Assembly (NCBI GenBank): GCA_035507915.1
Contig: DATJNS010000214.1
Location: 1 to 41,852 of the forward strand
DNA: 41,852 nt
Direction of reading: 5' to 3'
Source: JACQAI01 sp035507915
Lineage (GTDB): Bacteria > Pseudomonadota > Alphaproteobacteria > Elsterales > Elsteraceae
Shown here: piece by piece, positions 32,848 to 41,706 of the stretch
How the letters are laid out: every line of letters begins with the position of its first letter
Numbering within the stretch: position 1 is the first letter of the stretch
Made by a program: the position numbers and the translations under genes
The notes under the pieces: model-generated
The model's input: the letters and a program-made list of their open reading frames with translations, nothing else
The model's database searches: none
Told to the model about the DNA's origin: nothing

Positions 32848-33168
32848 TCAGCTCGCCCCGTCGGCAGTCCCGCGGTCCGTCGTCGCCTCGTCGGGGGCGG
32901 TCGCGCCGGCGCGCTCCTCGAGACGACGCACCTTGGCCTCCAGCTCGGCGACGCGGATCGCCAGATCCTCCTGCTCGCTGCGGGCGCGCGCGGCCATCGC
33001 CTTGACGGCGTCGAACTCCTCGCGCGGTACCAGGTCCATGCCGGCGAGCAGACGCTCGAGGCGCTGTTTCACCAGCGACTCGACCTCGGTGCGCAGGCCC
33101 GCGACGGCACCGAAGGCACCGTTGGCGACCCGGGCGAGGTCGTCGAAGAAGCGGTTTTCCGACTGCAT
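32848..33168 (-). CDS. BMFP/UbiK-type accessory protein
   Basis: The 106-residue protein begins MQSENRFFDDLARVANGAFGAVAGLRTEVESLVKQRLERLL and ends in a coiled coil (EEFDAVKAMAARARSEQEDLAIRVAELEAKVRRLEE), the layout of the BMFP/DUF526 family. In E. coli the member UbiK is an accessory factor for ubiquinone synthesis; in Brucella BMFP is a membrane-fusogenic trimer. The start at 33168 has a strong GGGAGG ribosome site; an upstream in-frame extension of 32 residues is not family-like. It is divergent from the hldD-lgt block. Confidence 0.9.
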   Translation of the reverse strand: MQSENRFFDDLARVANGAFGAVAGLRTEVESLVKQRLERLLAGMDLVPREEFDAVKAMAARARSEQEDLAIRVAELEAKVRRLEERAGATAPDEATTDRGTADGAS

Positions 33169-33271
33169 GGGACCTCCCGTCGGCCGCGCGGCACGGACGG
33201 TGCCGGCGGCCGTCTTCAACAATGGGGTTCGCGCGGTCGCCCTGCAACGGCCGCCGGACGCCACCCCCGGG

Positions 33272-33301
33272 TTGCCGGGCGCCGGACGCGACGCCTATAA
33301 C
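33272..33301 (+). promoter_or_regulatory. Candidate promoter of the hldD-lgt-pgeF block
   Basis: TTGCCG (33272-33277), an 18-base spacer and TATAAC (33296-33301) lie 41 bases before the hldD start, in the gap between divergent genes. Confidence 0.45.
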
Positions 33302-33342
33302 AGCCCCGCCATGCCGTTGCGCGCGCGCCGCTCGAGCTCTTC

Positions 33343-34329
33343 ATGATCATCGTCACCGGCGGCGCCGGTTTCATCGGCTCGAACCTGGTCGCCGCGCTGA
33401 ACGACCGTGGCCTCTACGAAGTGGTGGTGGTCGACCGGCTGGGCGACGGCGCCAAGTGGCGCAACCTCGCGAAGCGCGAGCTGGCCGGCCTGGTCGCGCC
33501 CGGCGCGCTGTTCGGTTTCCTCGACGCGCATGCGCCGGAGATCGAGGCGGTCTTCCACTTGGGCGCGATCTCGTCGACCACCGAGACCGACACCGACCTG
33601 ATCGCCGAGAACAATTTCGCGCTGTCGCTGCGGCTGTGGGAGTGGTGCGGCTGGCGCGGCACCCGGCTGATCTACGCCTCGTCGGCGGCGACCTACGGCG
33701 ACGGCGCCGCCGGCTTCGACGACGCGCTCGACGTCGAGGCGCTGGCGCGGCTGCGGCCGCTCAACGCCTATGGCTGGTCCAAGCATCTGTTCGACCGACG
33801 CATCGCGCGCCTGGTCGGCATCGGCGCGCCGACGCCGCGGCAATGGGCCGGGCTCAAGTTCTTCAACGTGTACGGCCCGAACGAGTACCACAAGGGCGCA
33901 CAACGCAGCGTGGTCGCGCATTTGTGGCCGCGCGTCGTCGCCGACGAGCCGGCGGTGCTGTTCCGCTCGCACCGCCCGGGCATAGCGCATGGCGACCAGG
34001 CGCGCGACTTCGTGTGGGTGGGCGATTGCGTCGCCGTGCTGCTGTGGCTCTACGACAACCCGCCGGTCTGCGGACTGTTCAACGTCGGCAGCGGCACGGC
34101 GCGCAGCTTCAAGGACCTCGCCACGGCGGTGTTCGCGGCAGCCGGCAAGCCGCCACGCATCGACTACGTCGATACGCCGGTCGAGATCCGCGACAAGTAC
34201 CAGTATTTCACCGAAGCGCGCCTGGAACGGTTGCGCGCGGCCGGCTTCACGGCGCCGACGGTCGCGCTCGAGGACGGCGTGCGCCGCTACGTCCGCGAGT
34301 TCCTGATGACCGACGATCCCTATCGCTGA
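33343..34329 (+). CDS. hldD: ADP-L-glycero-D-manno-heptose 6-epimerase
   Basis: HldD (RfaD) makes ADP-L-glycero-D-manno-heptose for the lipopolysaccharide inner core. The 328-residue extended SDR has GGAGFIG (6-12), the HLGAISSTTETD loop, the catalytic pair Y143/K147 in NAYGWSKHLFD, FFNVYGPNEYHK, and the DFVWVGD segment specific to HldD. It stands alone without other heptose genes and heads the hldD-lgt-methyltransferase-pgeF run, two bases before lgt. Confidence 0.93.
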   Translation: MIIVTGGAGFIGSNLVAALNDRGLYEVVVVDRLGDGAKWRNLAKRELAGLVAPGALFGFLDAHAPEIEAVFHLGAISSTTETDTDLIAENNFALSLRLWEWCGWRGTRLIYASSAATYGDGAAGFDDALDVEALARLRPLNAYGWSKHLFDRRIARLVGIGAPTPRQWAGLKFFNVYGPNEYHKGAQRSVVAHLWPRVVADEPAVLFRSHRPGIAHGDQARDFVWVGDCVAVLLWLYDNPPVCGLFNVGSGTARSFKDLATAVFAAAGKPPRIDYVDTPVEIRDKYQYFTEARLERLRAAGFTAPTVALEDGVRRYVREFLMTDDPYR

Positions 34330-34331
34330 CC

Positions 34332-35129
34332 ATGTTTACGCTCATCTTCCCCCACATCGATCCGGTGCTGGTGCAGATCGGCCCGTTCGGCATCCGCTGG
34401 TACGCGCTCGCCTACATCGCCGGCATCGTGCTCGGCTGGTGGTGGTGCAAGCGCCTGCTCGCCAAGCCGCCCCACATCATGACGCCGGAGGCGTTCGACG
34501 ATTTCGTGCTGTGGGCGACACTCGGCATCGTGCTCGGCGGCCGCACCGGCTACGTGCTGTTCTACCGGCCCGACTTCTATTTCCCGCACCCGCTCGAGGC
34601 CTTGAAGGTGTGGCAGGGCGGCATGTCGTTCCACGGCGGCATGCTGGGCACCACGCTCGCCATCGTGCTGTTCGCCTGGCGCCACAAGATCAAGCTGCTC
34701 GCGCTCTCCGACATCGTGGCGTGCGGCGTGCCGTTCGGCCTGTTCTTCGGCCGCATCGCCAATTTCATCAACGGCGAATTGTGGGGCCGCGTGACCGACG
34801 TGCCCTGGGGCATGATCTTTCCGACCGGCGGGCCCTTGCCGCGCCATCCGAGCCAGCTCTATCAAGCCAGCCTCGAAGGCGTCGCGCTGTTCCTGGTGCT
34901 GTTCGTCATCGAGCGTTCGGGCGCTCGCGCGCGCCCGGGCCAGGTGACCGGCGCGTTCCTGATCGGCTACGGCACGGCACGCTCGATCGGCGAGCTGTTC
35001 CGCCAGCCCGACGCGTTCCTCGGCTTCCTGATCGGCGGACTGACGATGGGCCAGCTCCTGTCCTTGCCGATGATCGTGATCGGGGCTTGCCTCGTGCTGT
35101 ACGCACGCCGCCGTCGTGAACCCGCTTGA
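34332..35129 (+). CDS. lgt: Prolipoprotein diacylglyceryl transferase
   Basis: Lgt moves diacylglycerol from phosphatidylglycerol to the lipobox cysteine of prolipoproteins. The 265-residue polytopic inner-membrane protein has SFHGGMLGT (essential His-Gly-Gly-Met), GRIANFINGELWGR (essential arginine and Asn), PRHPSQLYQ and GYGTARSIGELFRQPD. It overlaps the next gene by 14 bases. A lipoprotein substrate with a clear lipobox is encoded about 3 kb downstream, and the phosphatidylglycerol donor pathway includes pgsA in this window. Confidence 0.97.
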   Translation: MFTLIFPHIDPVLVQIGPFGIRWYALAYIAGIVLGWWWCKRLLAKPPHIMTPEAFDDFVLWATLGIVLGGRTGYVLFYRPDFYFPHPLEALKVWQGGMSFHGGMLGTTLAIVLFAWRHKIKLLALSDIVACGVPFGLFFGRIANFINGELWGRVTDVPWGMIFPTGGPLPRHPSQLYQASLEGVALFLVLFVIERSGARARPGQVTGAFLIGYGTARSIGELFRQPDAFLGFLIGGLTMGQLLSLPMIVIGACLVLYARRRREPA

Positions 35130-36198
35130 ACGCATGATCCGCGCCGAGATCGCCGCATCGGGACCGATGGACGTGGCGGAGTTCATGGCGCGCGCGCTCG
35201 GCGATCCGGTGCACGGCTACTACCGGACCCGCGACCCGCTGGGCGCCAAGGGCGATTTCATCACCGCGCCCGAGGTCTCCCAGATGTTCGGCGAGCTGAT
35301 CGGCCTGTGGTGCGCCGAGACCTGGCAGCGGCTGGGCGCGCCCACGCCGGTGCATCTGGTCGAGCTCGGGCCCGGCCGCGGCACCTTGATGGCGGATGCG
35401 CTGCGCGCGACCGCGCGCGCTGCGCCGGCGTTTCGTGCCGCGCTCGACCTTCACCTGGTCGAGACCAGCCCGGCCCTGCGCGACGCGCAACGCGCGCGCC
35501 TGGCCGGCGCGGCGCCGACCTGGCACGACGACGTGGCGTCGGTGCCCGACGGGCCGGCCTTGATCGTCGCCAACGAGTTCCTCGATGCGCTGCCGATCCA
35601 TCAGCTGGCGCGCACCGAGGACGGCTGGTGCGCGCGCCAGATCGCGCCGGACGACGCGGACCGGCTCGCCTTCCGCATCGCGCGCGCGCCCTCGCCGCTC
35701 GCCGACGAATTGGCGCCGGAGGTGGCGCGGGCGCCGCTCGGCGCCATCGCCGAGCTCTCGATGGCGGCGCGGGGGCTGGTCGGCGCGCTGGCCCGTCGCT
35801 GCGCCGTCCAGGGCGGCGGCGCGCTGCTGATCGACTACGGCCCGGCCGAGTCGGCGGCGGGCGACAGTCTGCAGGCGGTGCGCCGGCACCGCCCGCATCC
35901 GGTGCTCGAGGATCCCGGCGAGGCCGACCTCACCGCACACGTCGATTTCGCGGCGCTCGCGCGCGCCGCGCGCGGGCACGCCGCGGTGCACGGGCCGCTC
36001 GACCAGGGCACGTTCCTGCGACGGCTCGGCATCGCCGCGCGCGCCGAGGCGCTGTTCGGCGACAAGCCCGCCACGATCGCCGCCGCGGGACGCGCGGCGC
36101 TCGCGCGGCTGATCGAGCCCGGCCAGATGGGCACGCTCTTCAAAGTCATGGCGCTCGGCGCGCCCGGTGCGCCGACGCCGCCGGGGTTCGAGCCATGA
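35116..36198 (+). CDS. NDUFAF7/MidA-like SAM-dependent methyltransferase
   Basis: The 360-residue protein belongs to the DUF185 family whose mitochondrial member NDUFAF7 dimethylates an arginine of complex I. Visible marks are MARALGDPVHGYYRTRDPLGAKGDFITAPEVSQMFGELIGLW, motif I in HLVELGPGRGTLMAD, ANEFLDALPIHQL and ALLIDYGP. Start is a GTG at 35116 inside the lgt end, and its stop overlaps the pgeF start by ATGA, so the three are translated together. In alphaproteobacteria this lgt-NDUFAF7-pgeF order is common. Complex I modification here is inference from family. Confidence 0.92.
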   Translation: MNPLERMIRAEIAASGPMDVAEFMARALGDPVHGYYRTRDPLGAKGDFITAPEVSQMFGELIGLWCAETWQRLGAPTPVHLVELGPGRGTLMADALRATARAAPAFRAALDLHLVETSPALRDAQRARLAGAAPTWHDDVASVPDGPALIVANEFLDALPIHQLARTEDGWCARQIAPDDADRLAFRIARAPSPLADELAPEVARAPLGAIAELSMAARGLVGALARRCAVQGGGALLIDYGPAESAAGDSLQAVRRHRPHPVLEDPGEADLTAHVDFAALARAARGHAAVHGPLDQGTFLRRLGIAARAEALFGDKPATIAAAGRAALARLIEPGQMGTLFKVMALGAPGAPTPPGFEP

Positions 36199-36986
36199 GC
36201 GCGCCGCCGCTGGTCGAGGCCCGCGCGTTTGGCCCGCAGGCACCGGCCCACCTGCGGGTGCGCCACGGCTTCTTCAGCCGCCAGGGCGGCGTCAGCGGCG
36301 GGCTCTACGACTCGCTCAATTGCGGCTTCGGCTCGAGCGACGCGCGGGCCGCGGTCGCCGAGAACCGCGCCCGCGTCGCCGGCGCGCTGGGCGCCGCGCC
36401 GGAGAGCCTCGTCACCGTCCATCAGGTGCACGGCACCACGGTGGCGCATGTCGACGCGCCATGGCGCCCCGAGGCCGCACCCAAGGCCGACGCCCTGGTG
36501 ACGCGCACGCCCGGCATCGTGCTCGGCATCCTGGCCGCCGACTGCGCGCCCGTGCTGCTGGCCGACGCCGACGCCGGGGTGATCGGCGCGGCGCACGCCG
36601 GCTGGCGCGGCGCGCTCGCCGGCGTGGTCGAGGCGGCGATCGCCGCCATGGAGCAGGCCGGCGCCGCCCGCGCGCGCATCGTCGCCGCGATCGGCCCCTG
36701 CATCAGCGTCGCCAGCTACGAGGTCGGCGCCGACTTCGCCGCCCGCTTCGTGGCCGAGGACGCCGGTAGCGACCGGTTCTTCGCGCCCGGACGCGCGCCC
36801 GACAAACGGCAGTTCGATCTGCCGGGCTATCTCGTCGGACGGCTCGGCGGCCTCGGCTTGGCAGGGATCGAGACCCTCGGCATCGACACCGTGGACGATG
36901 CCACGCGATGGTTCAGCTATCGGCGCAGTTGCCTCGAGCGCGAGCCGGATTACGGACGCCAGCTCTCGGCCATCGCGCTGCGTTGA
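36195..36986 (+). CDS. pgeF: Laccase-domain protein PgeF (YfiH family)
   Basis: The 263-residue protein is a multicopper-oxidase-unrelated laccase-domain protein. Members are reported as peptidoglycan editing factor (PgeF) and, in other species, as purine nucleoside phosphorylase/adenosine deaminase. It has GVSGGLYDSLNCGFGSSD, HQVHG, the metal-site LAADCAPVLLAD, AAHAGWRG and GPCISVASYEV, which supply the conserved His/Cys/His triad. It follows the methyltransferase by ATGA overlap and ends the operon. Confidence 0.93.
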   Translation: MSAPPLVEARAFGPQAPAHLRVRHGFFSRQGGVSGGLYDSLNCGFGSSDARAAVAENRARVAGALGAAPESLVTVHQVHGTTVAHVDAPWRPEAAPKADALVTRTPGIVLGILAADCAPVLLADADAGVIGAAHAGWRGALAGVVEAAIAAMEQAGAARARIVAAIGPCISVASYEVGADFAARFVAEDAGSDRFFAPGRAPDKRQFDLPGYLVGRLGGLGLAGIETLGIDTVDDATRWFSYRRSCLEREPDYGRQLSAIALR

Positions 36987-37006
36987 GCGGCGCGGCGCCG
37001 AGCCCG

Positions 37007-37020
37007 TTAACAAAGGTTAA
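37007..37020. promoter_or_regulatory. Paired TTAA motif in the gap before the PilZ gene
   Basis: TTAA (37007-37010) and TTAA (37017-37020) are separated by six bases, within GTTAACAAAGGTTAAAG. CtrA sites in alphaproteobacteria are TTAA-N7-TTAAC, so the spacing is one base short; binding by CtrA is uncertain. The element lies 61 bases before the PilZ start. Confidence 0.3.
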
Positions 37021-37080
37021 AGAAAGCGCCGCGACACTTCGCCGGACCTCCCGGATGATCGGCAGCCGGGTGTTGGATGA

Positions 37081-37398
37081 TTGCGCACGGAGCCCCTCCT
37101 GTTCAGCAACCGGCGATTGCACAAGCGCTACCAGGTCAGCGGCACCGCCAAGGTGCTGCACGGGATGACCGCGCTCGATCTGCCGATCCGCGACATTTCG
37201 CTGTCGGGCATCGGTCTGGACTGCCCGGGCACGGCGCCGCTCAGCGTCGGCAACCTGTGCCTGGTGGGGCTGCCGGCCAACGGCAAGCTCGATGCGATGG
37301 TCGTCGGCGTGCGCTCGCAAAGCCTGCATCTGCAGTTCATGCAGACCGACTCCGAGGAGGTGCGGGCCTTCATCGAGGCGAACGCCGGCTCGCTCTGA
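37081..37398 (+). CDS. PilZ-domain protein
   Basis: The 105-residue protein is a stand-alone PilZ domain with the cyclic-di-GMP signature RRLHKR near the N-terminus and RDISLSGIGLD after about 22 residues (D/N-x-S-x-x-G). It starts at TTG 37081; no ATG fits the frame. Such proteins act as c-di-GMP receptors that adjust motility, polysaccharide export or enzyme activity. No partner gene is obvious nearby. Confidence 0.82.
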   Translation: MRTEPLLFSNRRLHKRYQVSGTAKVLHGMTALDLPIRDISLSGIGLDCPGTAPLSVGNLCLVGLPANGKLDAMVVGVRSQSLHLQFMQTDSEEVRAFIEANAGSL

Positions 37399-37561
37399 CC
37401 CTGCGCGCGCGGCGCCGCTTGACCGCGGCGGGCACGTCTGGATATGCCAAGCGCATCCTCTCCGCCGGTTGGAGACCTCCGAGTGGCGCAGCCGCACACG
37501 CCGCACCGCCGCCGCGCCGCGCCGCCGGGCAGCGTCCCCGGGGCGGAAGGCGCGGAGAGCC

Positions 37562-37633
37562 ATGGGGCCGCATCTCGTCATCTTCCTGATCGTCTGCCTG
37601 GTCGGGCTCCTGGTCACCTGCACGTTGACGTGA
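37562..37633 (+). CDS. Possible single-membrane-helix microprotein
   Basis: ATG 37562 opens a 23-codon frame that is hydrophobic over its whole middle (HLVIFLIVCLVGLLVTC) with a GGAGAG purine stretch just upstream. It ends five bases before the lipoprotein gene. Such short helices can be real membrane microproteins, but a frame this short can arise by chance. The remainder of the 37399-37637 gap shows no other coding sequence. Confidence 0.35.
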   Translation: MGPHLVIFLIVCLVGLLVTCTLT

Positions 37634-37637
37634 CGCG

Positions 37638-38537
37638 GTGACCGGACGCCACGTGCGCGCGACGCTCGCCCCGACCGGCGTGCTGGCGCTGGCGCTGGCG
37701 CTCGCCGGGTGCCAGCCGATGCCGCATCCGTTCGAGACCGCGACCAAACGCTACAACCCGCTGCTCGATCTCAAGGAGGGCAAGGGCGTCACGGTGCTGC
37801 CGGTCGTCGGGGTGCCGCCGGCGTTCGGCGAGCGCTTGAGCGAGGCGCTCGCAGGCGCGCTGCGCGACGCCGAGATTCCGGCGGCGGTCGACGTCGGCAA
37901 CCGCGGCAGCTTCGTGGTCACGGGCGACGTCAAACGCCGCGCCGACGCGCCGGGCGACCCCGTGGGCGACCCGGTGATCGAGATCGAGTGGGACGTGGCC
38001 GATGCCGCCGGCAAGGGGCTCGGCACCATCACGCTCCACGAGCGGGTGCCGGCGAGCGCGCTCGATCCGCACGGCGTCGGCCCGCCGCCCGGGCAGCTCG
38101 CCGCGCTCGCCAAGCGCAGCGTCGCCAAGGTCCTGCCGCTGGTGCGCGACGATATGCCCAGCGAGGCGCCGCGCACGATCGCCATCGGCAGCATCGACGG
38201 CGCGCCGGGCGACGGCGCGATCAGCCTCAAGCGCGCGGTCGAGTTCGTGCTGCGTCAGAGCGACATCCCGGTCGCGAGCGCCGACCAGACCAACGCGCTC
38301 ACCTTGCTGGGGTCGGTCGAGATGGGCCGCCCGGCCGACGGCCGCCAAACCGTCGCTATCCGCTGGGTCCTGCTGATGCCGGACGGCCGCGAGATCGGCG
38401 ACGTGCGTCAGCAGAACGCGGTCCCCGCCGGATCGCTCGACCACGTCTGGGGCGAGACCGCGCTCCTGGTCGCCGAAGCCGCCTATGACGGCATCGTCGC
38501 GCTTTACGAGAAAGTCCCCGAGGTGGTCGCCCAATGA
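37638..38537 (+). CDS. Putative lipoprotein of unknown function
   Basis: The 299-residue product has a signal sequence with a clear lipobox, LALAGC, near residue 25, so it is a substrate for Lgt. The mature part has GVTVLPVVGVPPAFGERLSEALAGALRDAEIPAAV, resembling the start of nucleotide-independent periplasmic sensor-like folds seen in curli- or LpoA-like lipoproteins, but I cannot name the family. It starts at a GTG, ends 120 bases before prs, and may be native because its codon use matches the neighbours. Confidence 0.7.
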   Translation: MTGRHVRATLAPTGVLALALALAGCQPMPHPFETATKRYNPLLDLKEGKGVTVLPVVGVPPAFGERLSEALAGALRDAEIPAAVDVGNRGSFVVTGDVKRRADAPGDPVGDPVIEIEWDVADAAGKGLGTITLHERVPASALDPHGVGPPPGQLAALAKRSVAKVLPLVRDDMPSEAPRTIAIGSIDGAPGDGAISLKRAVEFVLRQSDIPVASADQTNALTLLGSVEMGRPADGRQTVAIRWVLLMPDGREIGDVRQQNAVPAGSLDHVWGETALLVAEAAYDGIVALYEKVPEVVAQ

Positions 38538-38552
38538 CGCGGGATCGGGCCG

Positions 38553-38581
38553 TTTACAAAACCGTCATGCATGGCTTATTG
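38553..38581 (+). promoter_or_regulatory. Weak candidate prs promoter
   Basis: TTTACA (38553-38558) and TTATTG (38576-38581) are 17 bases apart in the locally AT-rich gap before prs. The -10 match is poor. Confidence 0.25.
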
Positions 38582-38657
38582 TCCGCGCCGCCTGCGGCCG
38601 TCGGACGGGTTTTCACCCGCGCTTAACCGCACGTCGGCGCGGCTCGGGTAGCTCGGC

Positions 38658-39593
<936 letters not shown>

Positions 39594-39648
39594 GAGACAT
39601 CACGCAATCGCGGGCGCCGGCACCCCTGGAGGCCGGGCCCCCGATCGA

Positions 39649-39666
39649 GCCGCGAAACCTCGCGGC
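39649..39666 (+). other. Hairpin in the rplY leader
   Basis: GCCGCGA, AACC, TCGCGGC forms a perfect seven-base-pair stem with a tetraloop, 31 bases before the rplY start. No T-run follows. It may be a stable leader structure or a processing site. Confidence 0.45.
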
Positions 39667-39697
39667 GCAACCCGAGTAGACGGAGCTTGAGACCACC

Positions 39698-40438
39698 ATG
39701 GCAGACATCCTCACTCTCACCGCGCAAGCGCGCACCGGAGCCGGCAAGGGGCCCGCCCGGAGCGTCCGCCGCGCCGGCCGCGTTCCGGCCGTCATCTACG
39801 GCGACAAGCAGGCCCCCCTGATGATCACGCTCGAGCCGCGCGAGCTCGAGCGCGAGCTGTCGAAGCCGGGCTTCTTCACCCATCTCTACGACGTCAAGAT
39901 CGACGGCAACGCGCACCGCGTGCTGCCGCGCGACGTCCAGCTCGACCCGGTCAAGGACCGCCCGCTGCACGTCGACTTCCTGCGCGTCGCGCCCAACAGC
40001 ATGATCCGCGTCAACGTGCCCGTGCAGTTCATCAACCACGGGCAGTCGCCCGGCCTGAAGCGCGGCGGCGTCCTCAACGTCGTGCGCCACACGGTCGAGA
40101 TGATCTGCCGCGCCGACGCGATCCCCGATCACCTGACCGTGAATCTCGAGGGCCACGACATCGGCAGCTCGATCCATATCAGCATGATCGAGCTGCCCGA
40201 GGGCTCGCGTCCGGCGATCCGCGACCGCGACTTCACGGTCGCGACCGTGGCGGCGCCGACCATCGAGACGGTGCCCGAGCCGACCGCCGCCGAGGCTGCC
40301 GCGACCGCCGAGGGCGCGACCGCCGAGGGCGCCGCTCCGGCCGAGGGCGCCGCCGGCGCCGAGGGGGCCGCAGCGGCCGGTGCACCGGCCGAAGGCGCCA
40401 AGGCCGAAACGCCGCGCCAGCCGCGCGGCCGGTCGTAG
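39698..40438 (+). CDS. rplY: Large ribosomal subunit protein bL25 (CTC/TL5 form)
   Basis: This 246-residue protein is the long form of bL25, which binds 5S rRNA. The N-terminal domain (LTAQARTGAGKGPARSVRRAGRVPAVIYG) is the 5S-binding part, followed by the TL5/CTC beta-domain (residues about 90-190). The last 50 residues are a low-complexity tail of AEGA-like repeats (GATAEGAAPAEGAAGAEGA) ending in QPRGRS, as in many alphaproteobacterial bL25 proteins. It precedes pth after 33 bases. Confidence 0.96.
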   Translation: MADILTLTAQARTGAGKGPARSVRRAGRVPAVIYGDKQAPLMITLEPRELERELSKPGFFTHLYDVKIDGNAHRVLPRDVQLDPVKDRPLHVDFLRVAPNSMIRVNVPVQFINHGQSPGLKRGGVLNVVRHTVEMICRADAIPDHLTVNLEGHDIGSSIHISMIELPEGSRPAIRDRDFTVATVAAPTIETVPEPTAAEAAATAEGATAEGAAPAEGAAGAEGAAAAGAPAEGAKAETPRQPRGRS

Positions 40439-40471
40439 CGCGCGCATCCGCGCGCGCCGCCGGGGCCCGTC

Positions 40472-41107
40472 ATGTGGCTCCTGGTCGGACTGGGCAATCC
40501 GGGGCCGGGTTATGCGGAGAACCGCCACAATGTCGGTTTCATGGCGGTCGACCGCATCGCCCGGCGCCACGGCTTCGGCGTCTGGCGCGCCGTGAGGTTC
40601 GAAGGCTTGGCCGCGGAGGGCACGCTCGCCGACGAGCGCGTCGTCGCCTTCAAACCGACGACCTACATGAACGAGTCGGGGCGCGCGGTCGGCGGCCTCA
40701 TGCATTGGCTCAAGCTCGAGCCCGACCACGTCGTCGTGATTCACGACGATCTCGATCTGCCGCCCGGCAAGCTGCGCACCAAGCGCGGCGGCGGCAACGG
40801 CGGCCACAACGGCCTGCGTTCGCTCGACGCCCAGATCGGACGCGAGTATCGGCGCGTGCGCCTCGGCATCGGGCATCCGGGCGACAAGGATCTCGTGCTC
40901 GGCCACGTGCTCAGCGACTTCGCCGACGACGAGCGCGGCTGGCTCGAGGGCTTGCTCGACACGATCGCCGAGGCCGCGCCGCTGCTCGTGAGCGCCGACG
41001 AGCACGCCTTCGCCAACAAGGTCGCGCGGCTGCTCGCGCCCGCACCAACCACGCCCGCCGCATCCGGCGAACCGCCGCCCGAACGGGATCCGCCCGAGCA
41101 TGCGTAG
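40472..41107 (+). CDS. pth: Peptidyl-tRNA hydrolase
   Basis: Pth frees tRNA from prematurely released peptidyl-tRNA. The 211-residue product has MWLLVGLGNPGPGYAENRHNVGFMAVD (catalytic His in NRHNVG), KPTTYMNESG, VIHDDLDLPPGKLRTKRGGGNGGHNGLRSLDA and RRVRLGIGHPGDKDLVLGHVLSDF. The C-terminal 20 residues are Pro/Glu-rich and disordered. Its end overlaps the following gene by eight bases. Confidence 0.97.
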   Translation: MWLLVGLGNPGPGYAENRHNVGFMAVDRIARRHGFGVWRAVRFEGLAAEGTLADERVVAFKPTTYMNESGRAVGGLMHWLKLEPDHVVVIHDDLDLPPGKLRTKRGGGNGGHNGLRSLDAQIGREYRRVRLGIGHPGDKDLVLGHVLSDFADDERGWLEGLLDTIAEAAPLLVSADEHAFANKVARLLAPAPTTPAASGEPPPERDPPEHA

Positions 41108-41705
41108 GCCCGCGTTGCTCGTCTCGCTGCTCCTCATCCTGGCGGGAGCCTATCTCGCCATCGTGCTGGCCGGCCGGCCCGACGCGACGGCGCTGCGCAA
41201 TCCGCTGGTGGTGGCCGGCCTCAAACCGATCGGCGTCGCCGCGCCGTCGTGGCAGACCATGGTGCTGATCGCCGCGCGCGACACCGATCTGCCGCCGGCG
41301 CGGCTGTGGGCGACCTGGGAGCGGCTCGAGGCCTGGCCGAGCTGGGCCGCGCCACTGGTCGTCGAGGCGCGCTGGCTCGACGCCACGGGAGGCTGGCGGC
41401 CCGGCGCGCGCTTCGAGCAGGTGCTCGATCTCGGACCCCTGCTGAGCCGCGTGCGCTCGACCGAGACGGTCGGCATCGTCGAGCCCGGTCGCCTGGTCAG
41501 CTGGTGGAAGGACACCGGCGGCATCAAGTCCAACCACACCTGGTCGTTCGAGGTGCGGCCCGACGGCGGCAGCCGCGTGGTCGACGTCGAAATCTTCGAC
41601 GGCATTGCGATCGCGCTGGCGCGCCCCATCTTCGAGGCACGCTGGCAGACGCGCTTCGACGATGCGCTCGACGGTCTGATCCTGGCGGCACGGCGCGCGA
41701 AATAG
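41100..41705 (+). CDS. SRPBCC (START-like) family protein with N-terminal membrane helix
   Basis: The 201-residue protein has a membrane anchor or signal helix (residues 6-24, LLVSLLLILAGAYLAIVLA), then a START-like/polyketide-cyclase SRPBCC domain (DLPPARLWATWERLEAWPSWAAPLVVEARWLDATGGWRPG, then SSNHTWSFEVRPDG-like KSNHTWSFEV). SRPBCC domains bind hydrophobic ligands. It overlaps pth by eight bases and is one base before ychF. Its role is unknown; the position between pth and ychF is unusual enough that coupling could be incidental. Confidence 0.8.
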   Translation: MRRPALLVSLLLILAGAYLAIVLAGRPDATALRNPLVVAGLKPIGVAAPSWQTMVLIAARDTDLPPARLWATWERLEAWPSWAAPLVVEARWLDATGGWRPGARFEQVLDLGPLLSRVRSTETVGIVEPGRLVSWWKDTGGIKSNHTWSFEVRPDGGSRVVDVEIFDGIAIALARPIFEARWQTRFDDALDGLILAARRAK

Positions 41706-41706
41706 A

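Noticed and set aside
37007..37020. CtrA binding site
   Set aside because: The two TTAA halves are six bases apart instead of seven, so I list it only as a low-confidence regulatory site.
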